Shown here: positions 1-9,208 of the stretch, one piece after another
Layout of the letters: each line of letters opens with the position of its first letter
How positions within the stretch are numbered: the stretch's first letter is position 1
Assembly: GCA_017883135.1 (NCBI GenBank)
Contig: JADGOE010000002.1
Span: 1-64,000, forward strand
Length of the DNA: 64,000 nucleotides
Direction of reading: 5' to 3'
Source: Acidimicrobiales bacterium
GTDB taxonomy: Bacteria > Actinomycetota > Acidimicrobiia > Acidimicrobiales > RAAP-2
Translations under genes and position numbers: made by a program
Notes under the pieces: model-generated
The model's input: the letters and a program-made list of their open reading frames with translations, nothing else
Told to the model about the DNA's origin: nothing
The model's database searches: none

Positions 1-641
1 CTCGGTGTTGGCGGGCTCCGGCCATTGCATTCGGTCCCCGGACGGCGAGCGGGAAGGCATCGTCCGTCCTGGCTTCACGCCGTAGGGAGTGCGGCCGGTG
101 TTAGTTACGCCCAGGATTGCGTCGTGGTGACACCACTCGTTTCATCGGTTGTCCGTCCCGTGGCTTCGACTGCCACGGTGGCGCGCCCGTCCAAGCTAGG
201 AACTTGGTCCATGCCGTGTTTCCGCCGGAGTCAGTGGTTTCCGACCCTCGGCAGGGCTCCATCAGATGGCAAGGGAGCCAGCTCGGCATGTGTGCGCTTT
301 CAATAGTATAGCGGAGGCGGCTCAGCTATCTGTGCTGTTCCGACCGACACCGCTCTGACCAGCAGGTATGTGATGGAGAATCATCAAAATTGACAGGGAG
401 TAATGGCCATTCAGACGGTCATTTCCTGGGGTTTGTCTTTGGAGAGTTCGGCCAGATGAATCTCCGCTTGAAGCTGCCCGCCCATACCCAGGGCTGCGCC
501 GGATCACGGCAGCATCATGCATGCGGTTCTTCGGATCTGAGTGAGGCCTGGCGGCCCACTGTCGCCTGTGTTCTCGGTACTTCCTGCGCTCGGAACAAGG
601 CACCTCGGTGATGCGACTTCGCGCTTCAGATCGGACTTGCG
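1..641. other. No recognisable gene
   Basis: Several short overlapping open frames occur on both strands here, but none shows a recognisable domain, a convincing ribosome binding site, or the steady third-position GC bias of the neighbouring genes. I saw no tRNA cloverleaf and no transposase motif. It may be degraded sequence at the edge of the window. Confidence 0.4.
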
Positions 642-1202
642 TCAGGGGCGGCGGCCGGTGATCGCAACGATCCGGTCAATGAGCGTTGCGCCGGATGCGA
701 CGTCCACTGGTGGGCCCCACAGTGCCGGAACCGGAGCATTCGGGACGAACTCTGCAACGTGGTCAAGACAAGCTCGTAGCGTGGGCTCCGGCGGGTCGAA
801 GGGTTGGCCGGTCGCCTTGGCAATGTCCCAGCCGTGCACGACAAGCTCGGTGAGCGTGATCTTGCCCTACCTCTCGTTGGACAGGTCCGACCCCGGCACG
901 TTGCCGCTGCCCTGCCAGGCCACTGGGTCGTCCCACGCCTTGCCAAGAGCCCGCACGTCCTGGGCGACGCTGTCCCGCCAGTCGGGGTCGAGGTGTGCGG
1001 CGCCCGGGCCGGTGGCGATGCGTTGGAGGTCGTCAGTCTCCTGCAGCGCGAGTGCGGTGAACAGCCGGGACACATGGTCAACGTGGTCGATGAGGTCGCC
1101 CACGGAGTACTCGGTGCAGGGACTGGAACTGGTCAGCTGGTCATCGGTGACGCCTGCCAGCACATCGATCACACCCTGGCATGCTGGATTCAGGTCGATC
1201 AC
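642..1202 (-). pseudogene. TIGR03086-type metal-binding protein gene, broken by an in-frame TAG
   Basis: The frame starts at an ATG (1202) and reads MIDLNPACQGVIDVLAG, then a conserved-looking DLIDHVDHVSRLF segment. This is the N-terminal helical bundle of the DinB/mycothiol-dependent maleylpyruvate isomerase-like family (TIGR03086). It meets a TAG stop at 867-869. The same frame then continues without a shift into the family's typical second half (ITLTELVVHGWDIAKATGQ) and ends at 642. Joined, the product would be about 186 residues, normal for the family. Because both halves stay in one frame, the lesion looks like a single base substitution or a sequencing error. The function of these proteins is mostly unknown; a metal- and thiol-dependent role is inferred from the fold. 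Confidence 0.75.
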
Positions 1203-1440
1203 GGGTCTCCTCTACTGGTTTACGGATGCGATCTCCACGCTACAGACGGTCGCCTGGCTCGCAGATCATCGGTCGAGTGTGGCGACCTTGGTAGTTGATC
1301 CGATGAGGTGGGGGGCTTCCGTGCGGACCAGATGGGGGACGAGCAACGGTTGGGACGGTTTGTCGAGCAGGGCGCGACAGCCCTCGTGGTCCGGGTCGGT
1401 ACGGATGGCAATGGCCACTGCGGACCGGTTCCCGAATTGT

Positions 1441-1539
1441 CGAAGGGAGAGGCGAGGCCGAGGCCGCACCTCTCCCTTCGGGATAGTCCTTCACTTCAGA
1501 GCAACGGTCAGTTGCTCCCTCCTCCTGAGTCGGAGGAGG
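1441..1539. terminator. Cluster of three inverted repeats downstream of the secreted protein gene
   Basis: The gap between the genes ending at 1567 and starting at 1202 holds three perfect inverted repeats. They are 12-bp arms at 1441-1452/1469-1480 (cgaagggagagg and its complement), 7-bp arms at 1499-1505/1511-1517, and 8-bp arms at 1518-1525/1532-1539. All lie within 130 bases of the stop codon at 1567. No clear U-tract follows on either strand, so intrinsic termination is only a suggestion. The rest of 1203-1566 shows nothing else. Confidence 0.4.
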
Positions 1540-1566
1540 AGGCGCTGTTGCTCCTTGGCCTGTCTG

Positions 1567-2955
1567 TTACGAGCTGGTGAGCGTGAACGCCTGGTTGGCG
1601 ACGCCCGACCCGTTGGTTGCCGTCAGGGTGAAGGGGTACGGACCCGCTGCGGGTGCCGTGCCCGTCACCTTGGCGGTGCCGTTGCCATTGTCGGTCAGGG
1701 TCAACCCGCCCGGCAGTCCGACTTGGGTGATGGCCGGGTGGGGATACCCGGTGGTCTTCACGTTGATGACGACCGCGTGCCCGTGCTTGACCGTCTTGGT
1801 CGCTGCAGTGGTGAAGGCCGGTGCCTGGTTGATCACCAGTGTGAGGTTCTGAATGGCCCTACCGGTGGTACTGGTTGCATGCACCTTCAGCTTGTACGTG
1901 CCATTTGCGGTGGGCGTACCGCCGATCGTTGCGGTCCCGTTGCCATTGTCGGTGAACGTCGCTCCCGCCGGCAGCTTGCCGGTGTGGACCAGCGTCGGGA
2001 TCGGCAGGCCGGTGGTTGCCACGGTGAAGTTGAGTGGCGTTCCCACTGTTCCACTTGCTGTGGAAGCCGAGGTGATCGACGGAGCGGCGCTGGCCACCGC
2101 GTCGAACCTGACTGACGGGATGTAGTACGGAGCCGACGTGTACGGGGGATTCACACCCCAGCACCCCTGATCCAAGCGGAAGACCCCTACTCCGGCACTC
2201 CCACCGTCGCAGTAGAACGGCGCATAGGAGGAGCTGTCATAGAGGGCGTTCTGCACTGGATCGGACCCGATCCCCGGGCTGGGCGGCTCGGTGGAGAGCG
2301 ACACGTTCAGACCGTCGTAGCCGCATCCCTGAGGAGTCGAGTTGCAGGGGTTCGAGTAACCGTACGGGGTCGGGCCGTAGCCACTGGTGTTGGAGACGAC
2401 GCCGTAGATGACCTTGTCGGGCAGCGTGGTGTGGCCGAAGTTGAAGGTCACGTTGGTACCGATGCCGTGGTCGCAGATGTTCTCCGCTGCGTCGTACCAG
2501 GCGGTCGTGTCACCGCCGCAATTGAGGCCGCCGGGGTCCGACGTCGGACGGTACGGGATTGCGAAGGTCTGGGTGACCGTCTTGATCAGGCTGCCGACCG
2601 TGTTCCCCGCGCCGACGTTGTAGAGGTTGAGGGTCAGCGGATGGTTGAACGATGCGCCCGGGGTTACAAGGGTGCAGATACCGGCAACCATGGTCTCGCA
2701 TGCCCAGCTGCTCATGGTGACTACGACGTCATCGAGCAACCGTGGCGAGCCCGAGGAGAAGGCGACCTGGTTCCCGACCTGGGAAACCTGCCAAGTCTGG
2801 AAGGCTTGGCTGGCCTGGTTGCTGGGCAGCGGACTGAGCGTGCTGTCATAGATGGTGGCGGAAGCAGCAGCCCCCGACACGGTGGCGGGCGCAGCTACCA
2901 GGCCCACCGTCACAAGGGCGACCAAGGCCGCCAAACTCGTCAAAATCCTCCGCAT
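1567..2955 (-). CDS. Secreted protein with two C-terminal putative-Ig (He_PIG-like) domains
   Basis: The N-terminus is a classical Sec signal peptide: MRRILTSLAALVALVTVGLV, then an Ala-rich cleavage region. A Cys-containing, Tyr/Ser/Gly-rich domain of about 260 residues follows, which I do not recognise. The last 170 residues form two tandem repeats, each ending in a TDNGNGTA-T-GTP/GTA pattern typical of putative Ig (He_PIG) domains found in cell-surface adhesion or carbohydrate-associated proteins. I placed the start at the ATG at 2955 because GGCGAG lies just upstream; a GTG at 2970 is possible. The product is probably extracellular. Its ligand is unknown. Confidence 0.7.
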   Translation of the reverse strand: MRRILTSLAALVALVTVGLVAAPATVSGAAASATIYDSTLSPLPSNQASQAFQTWQVSQVGNQVAFSSGSPRLLDDVVVTMSSWACETMVAGICTLVTPGASFNHPLTLNLYNVGAGNTVGSLIKTVTQTFAIPYRPTSDPGGLNCGGDTTAWYDAAENICDHGIGTNVTFNFGHTTLPDKVIYGVVSNTSGYGPTPYGYSNPCNSTPQGCGYDGLNVSLSTEPPSPGIGSDPVQNALYDSSSYAPFYCDGGSAGVGVFRLDQGCWGVNPPYTSAPYYIPSVRFDAVASAAPSITSASTASGTVGTPLNFTVATTGLPIPTLVHTGKLPAGATFTDNGNGTATIGGTPTANGTYKLKVHATSTTGRAIQNLTLVINQAPAFTTAATKTVKHGHAVVINVKTTGYPHPAITQVGLPGGLTLTDNGNGTAKVTGTAPAAGPYPFTLTATNGSGVANQAFTLTSS

Positions 2956-3207
2956 GCTCTCGCCTTTCACTCAAGGTCGATGCCGTGCAGCCCCCGGAAT
3001 GTCACCCGTGCCGCCATGCACCATCCGCCGATGCCATCTGCCCCGAGCGGATTCCATCCCAACGTAGGCACAGTAAGAGATTCGCCGACGGAAATCATCG
3101 CCAAAAGTGACGAGATTTGCTGAACCACCGGCAATTCCGGGGGATGTCGCTCTGCGAATCAGCCTGCTCACTCAGGGTGAGGACTCGAGCCATGGTGCCA
3201 ACGGGGC

Positions 3208-4593
3208 CTACGGGGCCACCTGGGGAACTCCGCCGGCAACGCTGATCCGCCGCAGGAACAGCGGGCGGCTGTAGGGAAAGCCGACCTTGTCGGGCAGCCA
3301 GGCGTGGAAGGCCATCCACAAGTTGCCCTGGGGATCGGTGAACATGGCTGGCCCGCCGGGGCCGCTGAGCCCGGGCTGCGAAGCGAGCAACGACTGGCCC
3401 GACCGGTCGGTGCAGGGACCGAGGGGACCTGAACAATCAGCGAAGCCGACGGCGTAGCTCGCTGTCTTCCAGTCGCTCCCCGAGTAGAAGAGCAGGTACT
3501 GCCCCCCCGACACCACCATCGACGGGCCCTCGATGTAGCCGTGTTGCCACCCCCTGTCGGGCTGGAGCATCGCCGTGGGCGTGCCGGCGACAAGTGAGGT
3601 CCCGTCCGGCGTCAGCGGTTGTGACCACAAGGTCGCCGGCTGGCCGTCGGCTCCTTGGGACTTCCACTGGAGATACGGCGTGCCGTCGGTGTCGACGAAG
3701 GGACTGGGGTCGATCGATCCTCCGAGGGCCAGCTGGCAGACGATCGGCGACTGCGAGTTGTCCACGTAGGGCCCTTGTGGCTGGGTGGCGACGGCTGCGG
3801 AGATGCACTGCTCGTTGCTCGATCCATAGACGGCCGAGTAGTAGAGGACGTAGGAGGCTCCTCGCTGGAGGACCGAGGGGGCCCATGTGGCTCCAGGCTG
3901 TGCCCAGGGCGCCAGGTGGGGGAGCGCGTCTCCGACCGTCGTCCAGTGGGACAGATCCGCGGACTGGATGACCTGGATGTTGCCGGCGGCGGAGTTGGTG
4001 GCGAAGGCGTAGTACTGGCTGCCCGCCGTCAGGATGAACGGGTCGGGAAAGTCGAAGGGATAGGCCAGGCCACCGCCGGAGCCGTCCAACGACAGGCAGA
4101 CCGAGGACACCGAGGTCATCGAATTGACTGCTGCCGGTAGGTCGACCGATGCGATGGCGGCGGCCGCGTTCGACACACCGGTGAGGCAGGTGTGCAGGGC
4201 TGCGATGTTGAGGGACTGGATGAAGCTGGTCCGCGACGCGGAGTTCAGGTTCTGTCGGGTGGCGGTGACTTCGGCGGTGGTCTGGGCCACGGCTTGGCGG
4301 CGGTTGTTCCGGACCGCTGTCGCCGACGTGAGTGCCGACTCCGTCGTCGCGTCCGCCGACCGGGTCTGGCCGAGTCGATGTTCGGCGAGTGCCAACGAGC
4401 GCTGGGTGCGGTGGAGCTCCGAGTGGATGACCGCGTCGTAGACGATGGCCGCCGCGATCAAACTGCCAAGCACGACCACCACCACCACGGGCACCCGGCC
4501 GCGATAGGGAGGCTGCCTCGACGGGCCGGCAGCCGGCGCTGCTTCGGCGTCGTCGCCCCGGGCGGGCGGTGTGAGGAGGGCCTCGACCGTCAC
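3208..4593 (-). CDS. Membrane-anchored GH43-like glycoside hydrolase with N-terminal coiled coil
   Basis: The product has 461 residues. Residues 34-50 (VPVVVVVVLGSLIAAAI) form one transmembrane segment, followed by an Ala/Gln/Arg-rich coiled coil (about 55-120), a Cys136-x29-Cys166 module, and a five-bladed beta-propeller domain from about 175. The propeller shows the three acid positions expected of family 43: Asp184 (FPDPFI), Asp295 (SIDPSPF) and Glu355 (IEGPSM). Family 43 enzymes cleave arabinan/xylan-type glycosides; the substrate here is not determined. The GTG start overlaps the stop of the upstream gene (GTGA), so the two are translationally coupled. The catalytic domain should lie outside the membrane, tethered by the N-terminal helix. 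Confidence 0.75.
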   Translation of the reverse strand: MTVEALLTPPARGDDAEAAPAAGPSRQPPYRGRVPVVVVVVLGSLIAAAIVYDAVIHSELHRTQRSLALAEHRLGQTRSADATTESALTSATAVRNNRRQAVAQTTAEVTATRQNLNSASRTSFIQSLNIAALHTCLTGVSNAAAAIASVDLPAAVNSMTSVSSVCLSLDGSGGGLAYPFDFPDPFILTAGSQYYAFATNSAAGNIQVIQSADLSHWTTVGDALPHLAPWAQPGATWAPSVLQRGASYVLYYSAVYGSSNEQCISAAVATQPQGPYVDNSQSPIVCQLALGGSIDPSPFVDTDGTPYLQWKSQGADGQPATLWSQPLTPDGTSLVAGTPTAMLQPDRGWQHGYIEGPSMVVSGGQYLLFYSGSDWKTASYAVGFADCSGPLGPCTDRSGQSLLASQPGLSGPGGPAMFTDPQGNLWMAFHAWLPDKVGFPYSRPLFLRRISVAGGVPQVAP

Positions 4594-5081
4594 GGTCCTG
4601 CCGGCTCCGCGGCACGGCAGCTGGCGGAGGCCCCACTGATGGTGGTCGCCGCGCCGCTCTGGTCACCCAGGGAGATCTGATTGAGTGCACGTTCGACGCT
4701 CGAGAGGCAGGCATCGAGCTCCGAGATGCTGACCCCCTTGGCGAACACATTGACCTCTGCGGAGGCAAGCTCGGTCTGGTCGGCCGACAGCTGGGCGGAC
4801 TCGGTGGCCAGGGAACTGCGTGCAGAGCCGGACTGGCTGGTCACCGTCGACAGTTCGGCCCGGGTGGCGGCCAGGTGGGCGGTGGCCCGGCGCAGCTCGG
4901 CCTGCACCGATGTGAGGGACGTCTGGGTGCTGCGCAGGGTGGCATGGGAGGCGGCGCCCACCACGACGGTGGTGGCCAGCAGGGCCAGGCCGGTGGCATA
5001 GGCCGCCAGCAACCGGTGCCGCCGCTGCCGCTGGTCGTGGTCGGGCGGTTCCGTCGAAGAGTGGTCGCTGTCGGTGTCCAT
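4590..5081 (-). CDS. Small membrane-anchored coiled-coil protein, relative of the GH43 protein's N-terminus
   Basis: The product has 163 residues: a charged His/Asp/Gln-rich start, one transmembrane helix (about 24-45, LLAAYATGLALLATTVVVGA), a coiled coil (about 50-110), and a C-terminal Cys125-x29-Cys155 module. The same architecture, with the same 29-residue spacing between the two cysteines, forms residues 34-166 of the neighbouring GH43-like protein, so the two look like paralogues by duplication of this module. AGGGAA precedes the ATG. Its stop overlaps the next start (GTGA). I do not recognise a named family. It could be a partner or scaffold for the glycosidase in the envelope. Confidence 0.65.
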   Translation of the reverse strand: MDTDSDHSSTEPPDHDQRQRRHRLLAAYATGLALLATTVVVGAASHATLRSTQTSLTSVQAELRRATAHLAATRAELSTVTSQSGSARSSLATESAQLSADQTELASAEVNVFAKGVSISELDACLSSVERALNQISLGDQSGAATTISGASASCRAAEPAGP

Positions 5082-5263
5082 GTGGGTTCCCTGCCCTGTT
5101 CGCCGTGAGGAAAGGAGCACCGCGGGCCGCCTCGCCGCCGCGGTGCAGAGTGCCGGTGGGCATTTTCCCACCAATTGGAGTGGAACCGGGGTCGCGCTCG
5201 TCCCCTTTGTCCTCGTCCTGCGACCCGCCTCGGTGATCGCCTCGGGGCTGGCCGGGGCCGCCG

Positions 5264-6679
5264 CTACGAAGCGGACCGCCGGTGGAGCCGGACGGTCGGA
5301 ACCAGTGGGCCGAACGACCGCGATCGCAGGCACCCGGTCCACACCCCGGCCCCGTAGGCCACGTCGTCGGCGACGGAGGCCAGGCACCACCGACCGGGGT
5401 CGAGGTCGGGGCGCCGCCTCCACCACTCGACCAAGGGGGGCGACAGCGCCAACACCAGTGCGGCCCGAGCGCTCCGACCACCGCGGAGGGCGGTGAGCAC
5501 CAGGGCCGGGATGGCCAACATGGCGGTGGCACGGCCGATGCCGACGATCGACCAACCGGCGCTGTCGGCGCTCCAGCGCACGGCGAGCGGCAGCGGGACG
5601 CCCAGTGGAGCGACCTTCTTCGCCAGTACCGCCGACGAGGCCAGCACCAGGGCCAGCGCGCTCCGCGGCCGGCCCGCCAGGGCGGCGAAGGCGGCGAGCG
5701 CCGGTACCGGCCTCAGCTCGACGGGGGCCAAGCGACCAGGGTGGCGGCGGGCCAGTGGGCCGGCAGAGGTCCCGTACCGGAATCGACGGGTCAGCAGCTC
5801 CCGCCACGTGACCGGCTCCCGGTGGTGGACCGTCACCGACGGCAGGTAGCGGATGTGCCAGCCGGCCTCCAGCAGCCGCCACACCAGGTCCACATCCTCG
5901 CCGACCCGGAGCTCGGTGTCGAAGGCACGGGTGATCGCCGCCCGCCGTACGACCAAGGCCGCGGTCGGGACATAGCGCACCAACCGGCCCGGTCCCACCT
6001 CGCTCTCCTCGGGTCCCATGTCCAGGGCCGAACGGACATCGGAGAACCGGGCCAAACAGGAGCGCCCGTCCGAGTGGCCCGAGCTGTCCGGACGGACCCG
6101 GGGGGCGACCGCCCCGATGTCGGGGTCGGCGAACATCCACTCGAGTTGTGACAGCCACCCTCGGGTGACGGTGCAGTCGCTGTCGACGAATGCCACCAGC
6201 TCGGTGTCGATGACCGACAGCGCCTGGTTGCGGGCTGCGCCGGGACCGCCGTTGGTGGCGCGGGTGATCAGCCTGGCCCGGTGCCGTTCACAGACCGCGG
6301 CCACGGCACCGGGGTCTGTGGACCCGTCGTCCACCACCACCACCGGGACCCGGGTACCCAACGACGCAAGGCAGCGGTCGAGCAGGGCGGGGCGATCGCG
6401 GACAGGGACCACCACCGTGCAGGTGAACTCCGTGCGCGGCATACCCCCGGTGCTCCCAGGGCGTGGATGGGCCATGCCCGCGGCCACCAGGCGGCCTGCG
6501 AGCTGTCGGCCGGCGGGCGTGGACGGGCCACCGGCAAGCATGGTGTCGAGCGTGGCCGCGCCCAGCCCGGAGAGGGTGATCACTCGCCCCGGATGGCCGC
6601 CGACCATCACCGTTCCGTTGCGGAAGGTGCGGACCGACCGGTCGAGGGCCAGCCCGAAGCCGTCCGGCAGCGGCGTCAC
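5264..6679 (-). CDS. mftF: Mycofactocin biosynthesis glycosyltransferase MftF
   Basis: MftF is a family 2 glycosyltransferase that adds beta-1,4-linked glucose units to the mycofactocin precursor. The product has 471 residues. The first 80 form a small PqqD-like region (VTPLPDGFGLALDRSV). The GT2 domain begins near 90 with CTVVVPVRDRPALLDRCLASL, carries DDGSTD and the metal-binding DSDC, and has EDVDLVWRLLEAGW as the acceptor/base region. Hydrophobic C-terminal segments may lie at the membrane. The GTG start overlaps the upstream SDR stop (GTGA). It is the last gene of the mft operon, and 180 bases without a gene follow before the next minus-strand gene. Confidence 0.9.
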   Translation of the reverse strand: MTPLPDGFGLALDRSVRTFRNGTVMVGGHPGRVITLSGLGAATLDTMLAGGPSTPAGRQLAGRLVAAGMAHPRPGSTGGMPRTEFTCTVVVPVRDRPALLDRCLASLGTRVPVVVVDDGSTDPGAVAAVCERHRARLITRATNGGPGAARNQALSVIDTELVAFVDSDCTVTRGWLSQLEWMFADPDIGAVAPRVRPDSSGHSDGRSCLARFSDVRSALDMGPEESEVGPGRLVRYVPTAALVVRRAAITRAFDTELRVGEDVDLVWRLLEAGWHIRYLPSVTVHHREPVTWRELLTRRFRYGTSAGPLARRHPGRLAPVELRPVPALAAFAALAGRPRSALALVLASSAVLAKKVAPLGVPLPLAVRWSADSAGWSIVGIGRATAMLAIPALVLTALRGGRSARAALVLALSPPLVEWWRRRPDLDPGRWCLASVADDVAYGAGVWTGCLRSRSFGPLVPTVRLHRRSAS

Positions 6680-7497
6680 AGAGAGAGGCCGCCGTCGACC
6701 GGAATCACCGCCCCGGTCAGTGCCCCGCTGTCGACTCCGGCAAGCCACACCAGGGCCGCGGCCACCTCCTCGGGGGTCAACAGGCGCTTGATGGGCTGCT
6801 GGTCGGCGAAGGGTCGGGTGTCCTCGAGCCCGTAGAGCCGGGCGCTCTCGTCCAGCATGGCCGTGGCGGTGGAGCCCGGGCTGACCGCGTTGGCCGTCAC
6901 CCCGGTGTCGGCGAGGTCGACCGCAAGTCCGCGGACCAGCCCGGCCACCCCCGCCTTGGCCGCCCCGTAGGCGGCCAGCCCGGGCATCCCCCCGGTGGCG
7001 GCGGCCGACGCCACGGCCAGAAACCTCCCCTGACGCGGGGCGGGTCTGCGGAGCAGCCCGGGGATCCCCACCCGGGCCGCCGTGATCGGCCCGCCCAGGT
7101 CCACGCCAAGTACGGCACCCAGCTGGTCGCCGGGCATCTCCCACAGTGGGACGCCGCCGGCGATCACCCCGGCCACGGCCACCATGGCGTCGAGTCCTCC
7201 GAACCGGTCCTCGGCAAGTGCCACGGCCGCCCCGAGTGCCTCCTCGTCGGTGGTGTCGGCCACGTGGGCGACGATCCGGTCGCTTCCGGCCGACGCCGTC
7301 ATGGTGCCCGTGGTGACGGCCAGCGCGGAGGCCACCACCGCATGCAGCTGGCCCTCGGAGCCCATGGGGTAGGCCAACCGCGGGTCGTCCGAGGCTCGAT
7401 CGACCGCTACCACCGCCCACCCGGCCGCGGCCAGACCGCGCACGGTGGCTGCTCCGATCCCGCGGGCCGCCCCGGTCACCACTGCCACTCGATTCAT
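6676..7497 (-). CDS. Mycofactocin-coupled SDR family oxidoreductase (between mftE and mftF)
   Basis: This is a short-chain dehydrogenase of 273 residues. The nucleotide-binding glycine motif TGAARGIGA is at the N-terminus, the active-site Tyr-x3-Lys is in AAYGAAKAG, and the VTANAVSPGSTATAM segment follows it. After the second strand (AVDRASDD) there is an insertion of about 25 residues not found in ordinary SDRs. Such insertions mark families that hold NAD(P) tightly and exchange electrons with mycofactocin instead of free cofactor (established for related families, inferred here). The ATG overlaps the mftE stop (ATGA). Confidence 0.8.
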   Translation of the reverse strand: MNRVAVVTGAARGIGAATVRGLAAAGWAVVAVDRASDDPRLAYPMGSEGQLHAVVASALAVTTGTMTASAGSDRIVAHVADTTDEEALGAAVALAEDRFGGLDAMVAVAGVIAGGVPLWEMPGDQLGAVLGVDLGGPITAARVGIPGLLRRPAPRQGRFLAVASAAATGGMPGLAAYGAAKAGVAGLVRGLAVDLADTGVTANAVSPGSTATAMLDESARLYGLEDTRPFADQQPIKRLLTPEEVAAALVWLAGVDSGALTGAVIPVDGGLSL

Positions 7498-8198
7498 CGG
7501 GTCACCTCCGTGTTCGGTACATCTCGACGTCGGTCGGCGAACTCCACCAGGTCGGCGATGGCCGCGTCCAGCAGCCGCCGCCCGGCGGTGGCGTTCGCAC
7601 CGGTGGGGTCGCCGAGCACGCCGTTGGCGCTCACCGATCGGACCCCGTCATTGCGGAGGAGCGGGAGCAGGGCCTCGATCGGGCGGAGGTCACCGGCCGC
7701 GGCCAGTTCGGGGCGAACGCGGTCCGGGGCGATGGCCAGCATCAACGACGACTCGGTCCGGCCGGCATGGAGGTCGCCCTCCCACCTGGGCGACCACGCC
7801 ACCACCGGACGTCCTTCGGCGCGGAGCCGGTCGACGGCCCTGGCCACCGGCGTCGCGTTGCCTCCGTGGGTGGACACGAAGACCACCTGGGCGAAGTCGA
7901 CGGCGGCCGAGCGCCCGAGCTCGACGAGGATCAGCTCGGTGGCGTCCTGGCCGATCGAGAGGGTCCCGGCAAATCCTTGGTGCTCGCCGCTCGAGCCGTA
8001 GGCCACTGCCGGGGCGACGACAAGACGCGGGTTCTGTTCGCCGGCACCCTGCGCGACGGCCTCGGCGATGTCGGTGTCGGTGGTCACCGGCAGGTGTGGG
8101 CCGTGCTGCTCGGTCGATCCCACGGGGATCAGGAGGATGCCGCCCGATTCGGTCGTGCGGGCCACCTCGGGCCAGGTCATGTGGGCGAGCAGGCTCAC
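7494..8198 (-). CDS. mftE: Mycofactocin precursor peptide peptidase MftE (creatininase family)
   Basis: MftE is the metal-dependent peptidase that releases the modified C-terminal Val-Tyr-derived unit from MftA after MftC has acted. The 234-residue product shows the creatininase-fold metal ligands in PVGSTEQHGPHLPVTTDTD (Glu, His, Asp), the VSTHGGNATP motif, and a Glu in AGRTESSLM. The GTG start overlaps the ETF beta stop (GTGA), and its own stop overlaps the following SDR start. The length is typical of the family. Confidence 0.9.
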   Translation of the reverse strand: MSLLAHMTWPEVARTTESGGILLIPVGSTEQHGPHLPVTTDTDIAEAVAQGAGEQNPRLVVAPAVAYGSSGEHQGFAGTLSIGQDATELILVELGRSAAVDFAQVVFVSTHGGNATPVARAVDRLRAEGRPVVAWSPRWEGDLHAGRTESSLMLAIAPDRVRPELAAAGDLRPIEALLPLLRNDGVRSVSANGVLGDPTGANATAGRRLLDAAIADLVEFADRRRDVPNTEVTR

Positions 8199-9208
8199 CG
8201 GTCACCCGGGTCGATCGGAGCTGGCGGTGTCGGGGGTGCCGGCGGTGTCGGGGGTCCGTCGAGATAGCCGTGGCGTACCAGGAACCCGATCAGCGCGTCC
8301 GCCGCCTCTGCGGCTCCCACCGGTCCGATCACGGTGGGCGGATCGTGGGCCACCAGCGCGCCGGTCAGGGCCAGCAGGCGGATGCGGGGGTCGGCGCTGT
8401 CCGGGGCGGGCCGCACCCGAGTACGCGGTTCGAAGGCCCGAGTCGCTCCGATGTGCACCGAGCCGCTCTGATTGTCGGCCCAACTGTCGGCCCCGCCGTC
8501 GGTCCCGTGGGTGGTCGTCGTCGTGGCCGGCGCGGACGCGATCACCGCCGAACCCGCGGCCAGGGCACCGGAAAGCGGTGCTCGCCGGAGCCGCACACCG
8601 GCACCCTCCACCGAGCAGACGGCGGGGATGGGCACCCGGAGTCGTTCCCGCCAACCGGCATCGAGCCGGCGTTCGGCGATCAGCGTGGGGCCCGAGGTCT
8701 GCCCGGCCCGCTCGGCGGTCAGGGCGACCAGTCCCAGGGCCTGTGCGGCACCGAGCTCGTGGGCCAGAAAGGCCGGCATCGCCCCGGTGCCCCGATCGAC
8801 CGAGTGGTCGCCGCACACCACGAGGTCCGGGGTTCCGAACGGTATAAGGGCAGCGGCGACCGCGCGGGCCAGCCCGTGCTCGTCACCTGCCAGCTCCGCG
8901 GCCTGCCCGTGGTCGCTCGCATCGTCGCCGTACGGGATCCGCACGACAGCCGCGCCCAGCGCCACCACCTCTCGCAGGACCGGCACGATGTAGCGAGGCC
9001 CGGCTGCCACCACCACGACCCGCCCCGTCCACGCCTCGGCGATCCGAAGGGCGTGTTCGAGCGCGGCCGCATCGGCCGGCGACAGCCCGACGCCGAGCCC
9101 GTCCCGGGTCACCGCGCCGGTCAGCAGGTCCACTTCCGGGTGCAGATCGGTGATCCTGAGGCAGGCCACCACAAGGGGGGACCGGGTGGTGGCGTCGACG
9201 GTGGTCAT
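8195..9208 (-). CDS. Mycofactocin-associated electron transfer flavoprotein, beta subunit
   Basis: The fold pattern is ETF beta: VVACLRITDLHPEVDLLTG at the N-terminus, then PDLVVCGDHSVDRGTGAMPAFLAHELG, which corresponds to the nucleotide-binding loop of ETF beta. At 337 residues it is longer than housekeeping EtfB (about 250-260). The C-terminus adds a helical region and a Pro-rich tail (PPTPPAPPTPPAP). With the alpha subunit it should form a soluble FAD heterodimer carrying electrons between dehydrogenases and the membrane. The genes on both sides are FixX and mftE, each joined by a four-base overlap. Confidence 0.8.
   Translation of the reverse strand: MTTVDATTRSPLVVACLRITDLHPEVDLLTGAVTRDGLGVGLSPADAAALEHALRIAEAWTGRVVVVAAGPRYIVPVLREVVALGAAVVRIPYGDDASDHGQAAELAGDEHGLARAVAAALIPFGTPDLVVCGDHSVDRGTGAMPAFLAHELGAAQALGLVALTAERAGQTSGPTLIAERRLDAGWRERLRVPIPAVCSVEGAGVRLRRAPLSGALAAGSAVIASAPATTTTTHGTDGGADSWADNQSGSVHIGATRAFEPRTRVRPAPDSADPRIRLLALTGALVAHDPPTVIGPVGAAEAADALIGFLVRHGYLDGPPTPPAPPTPPAPIDPGDR

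Noticed and set aside
1..641. Short open frames at 25-311 and 322-611 as genes or transposase remnants
   Set aside because: No motif, no codon bias and no ribosome site; several frames overlap on both strands.
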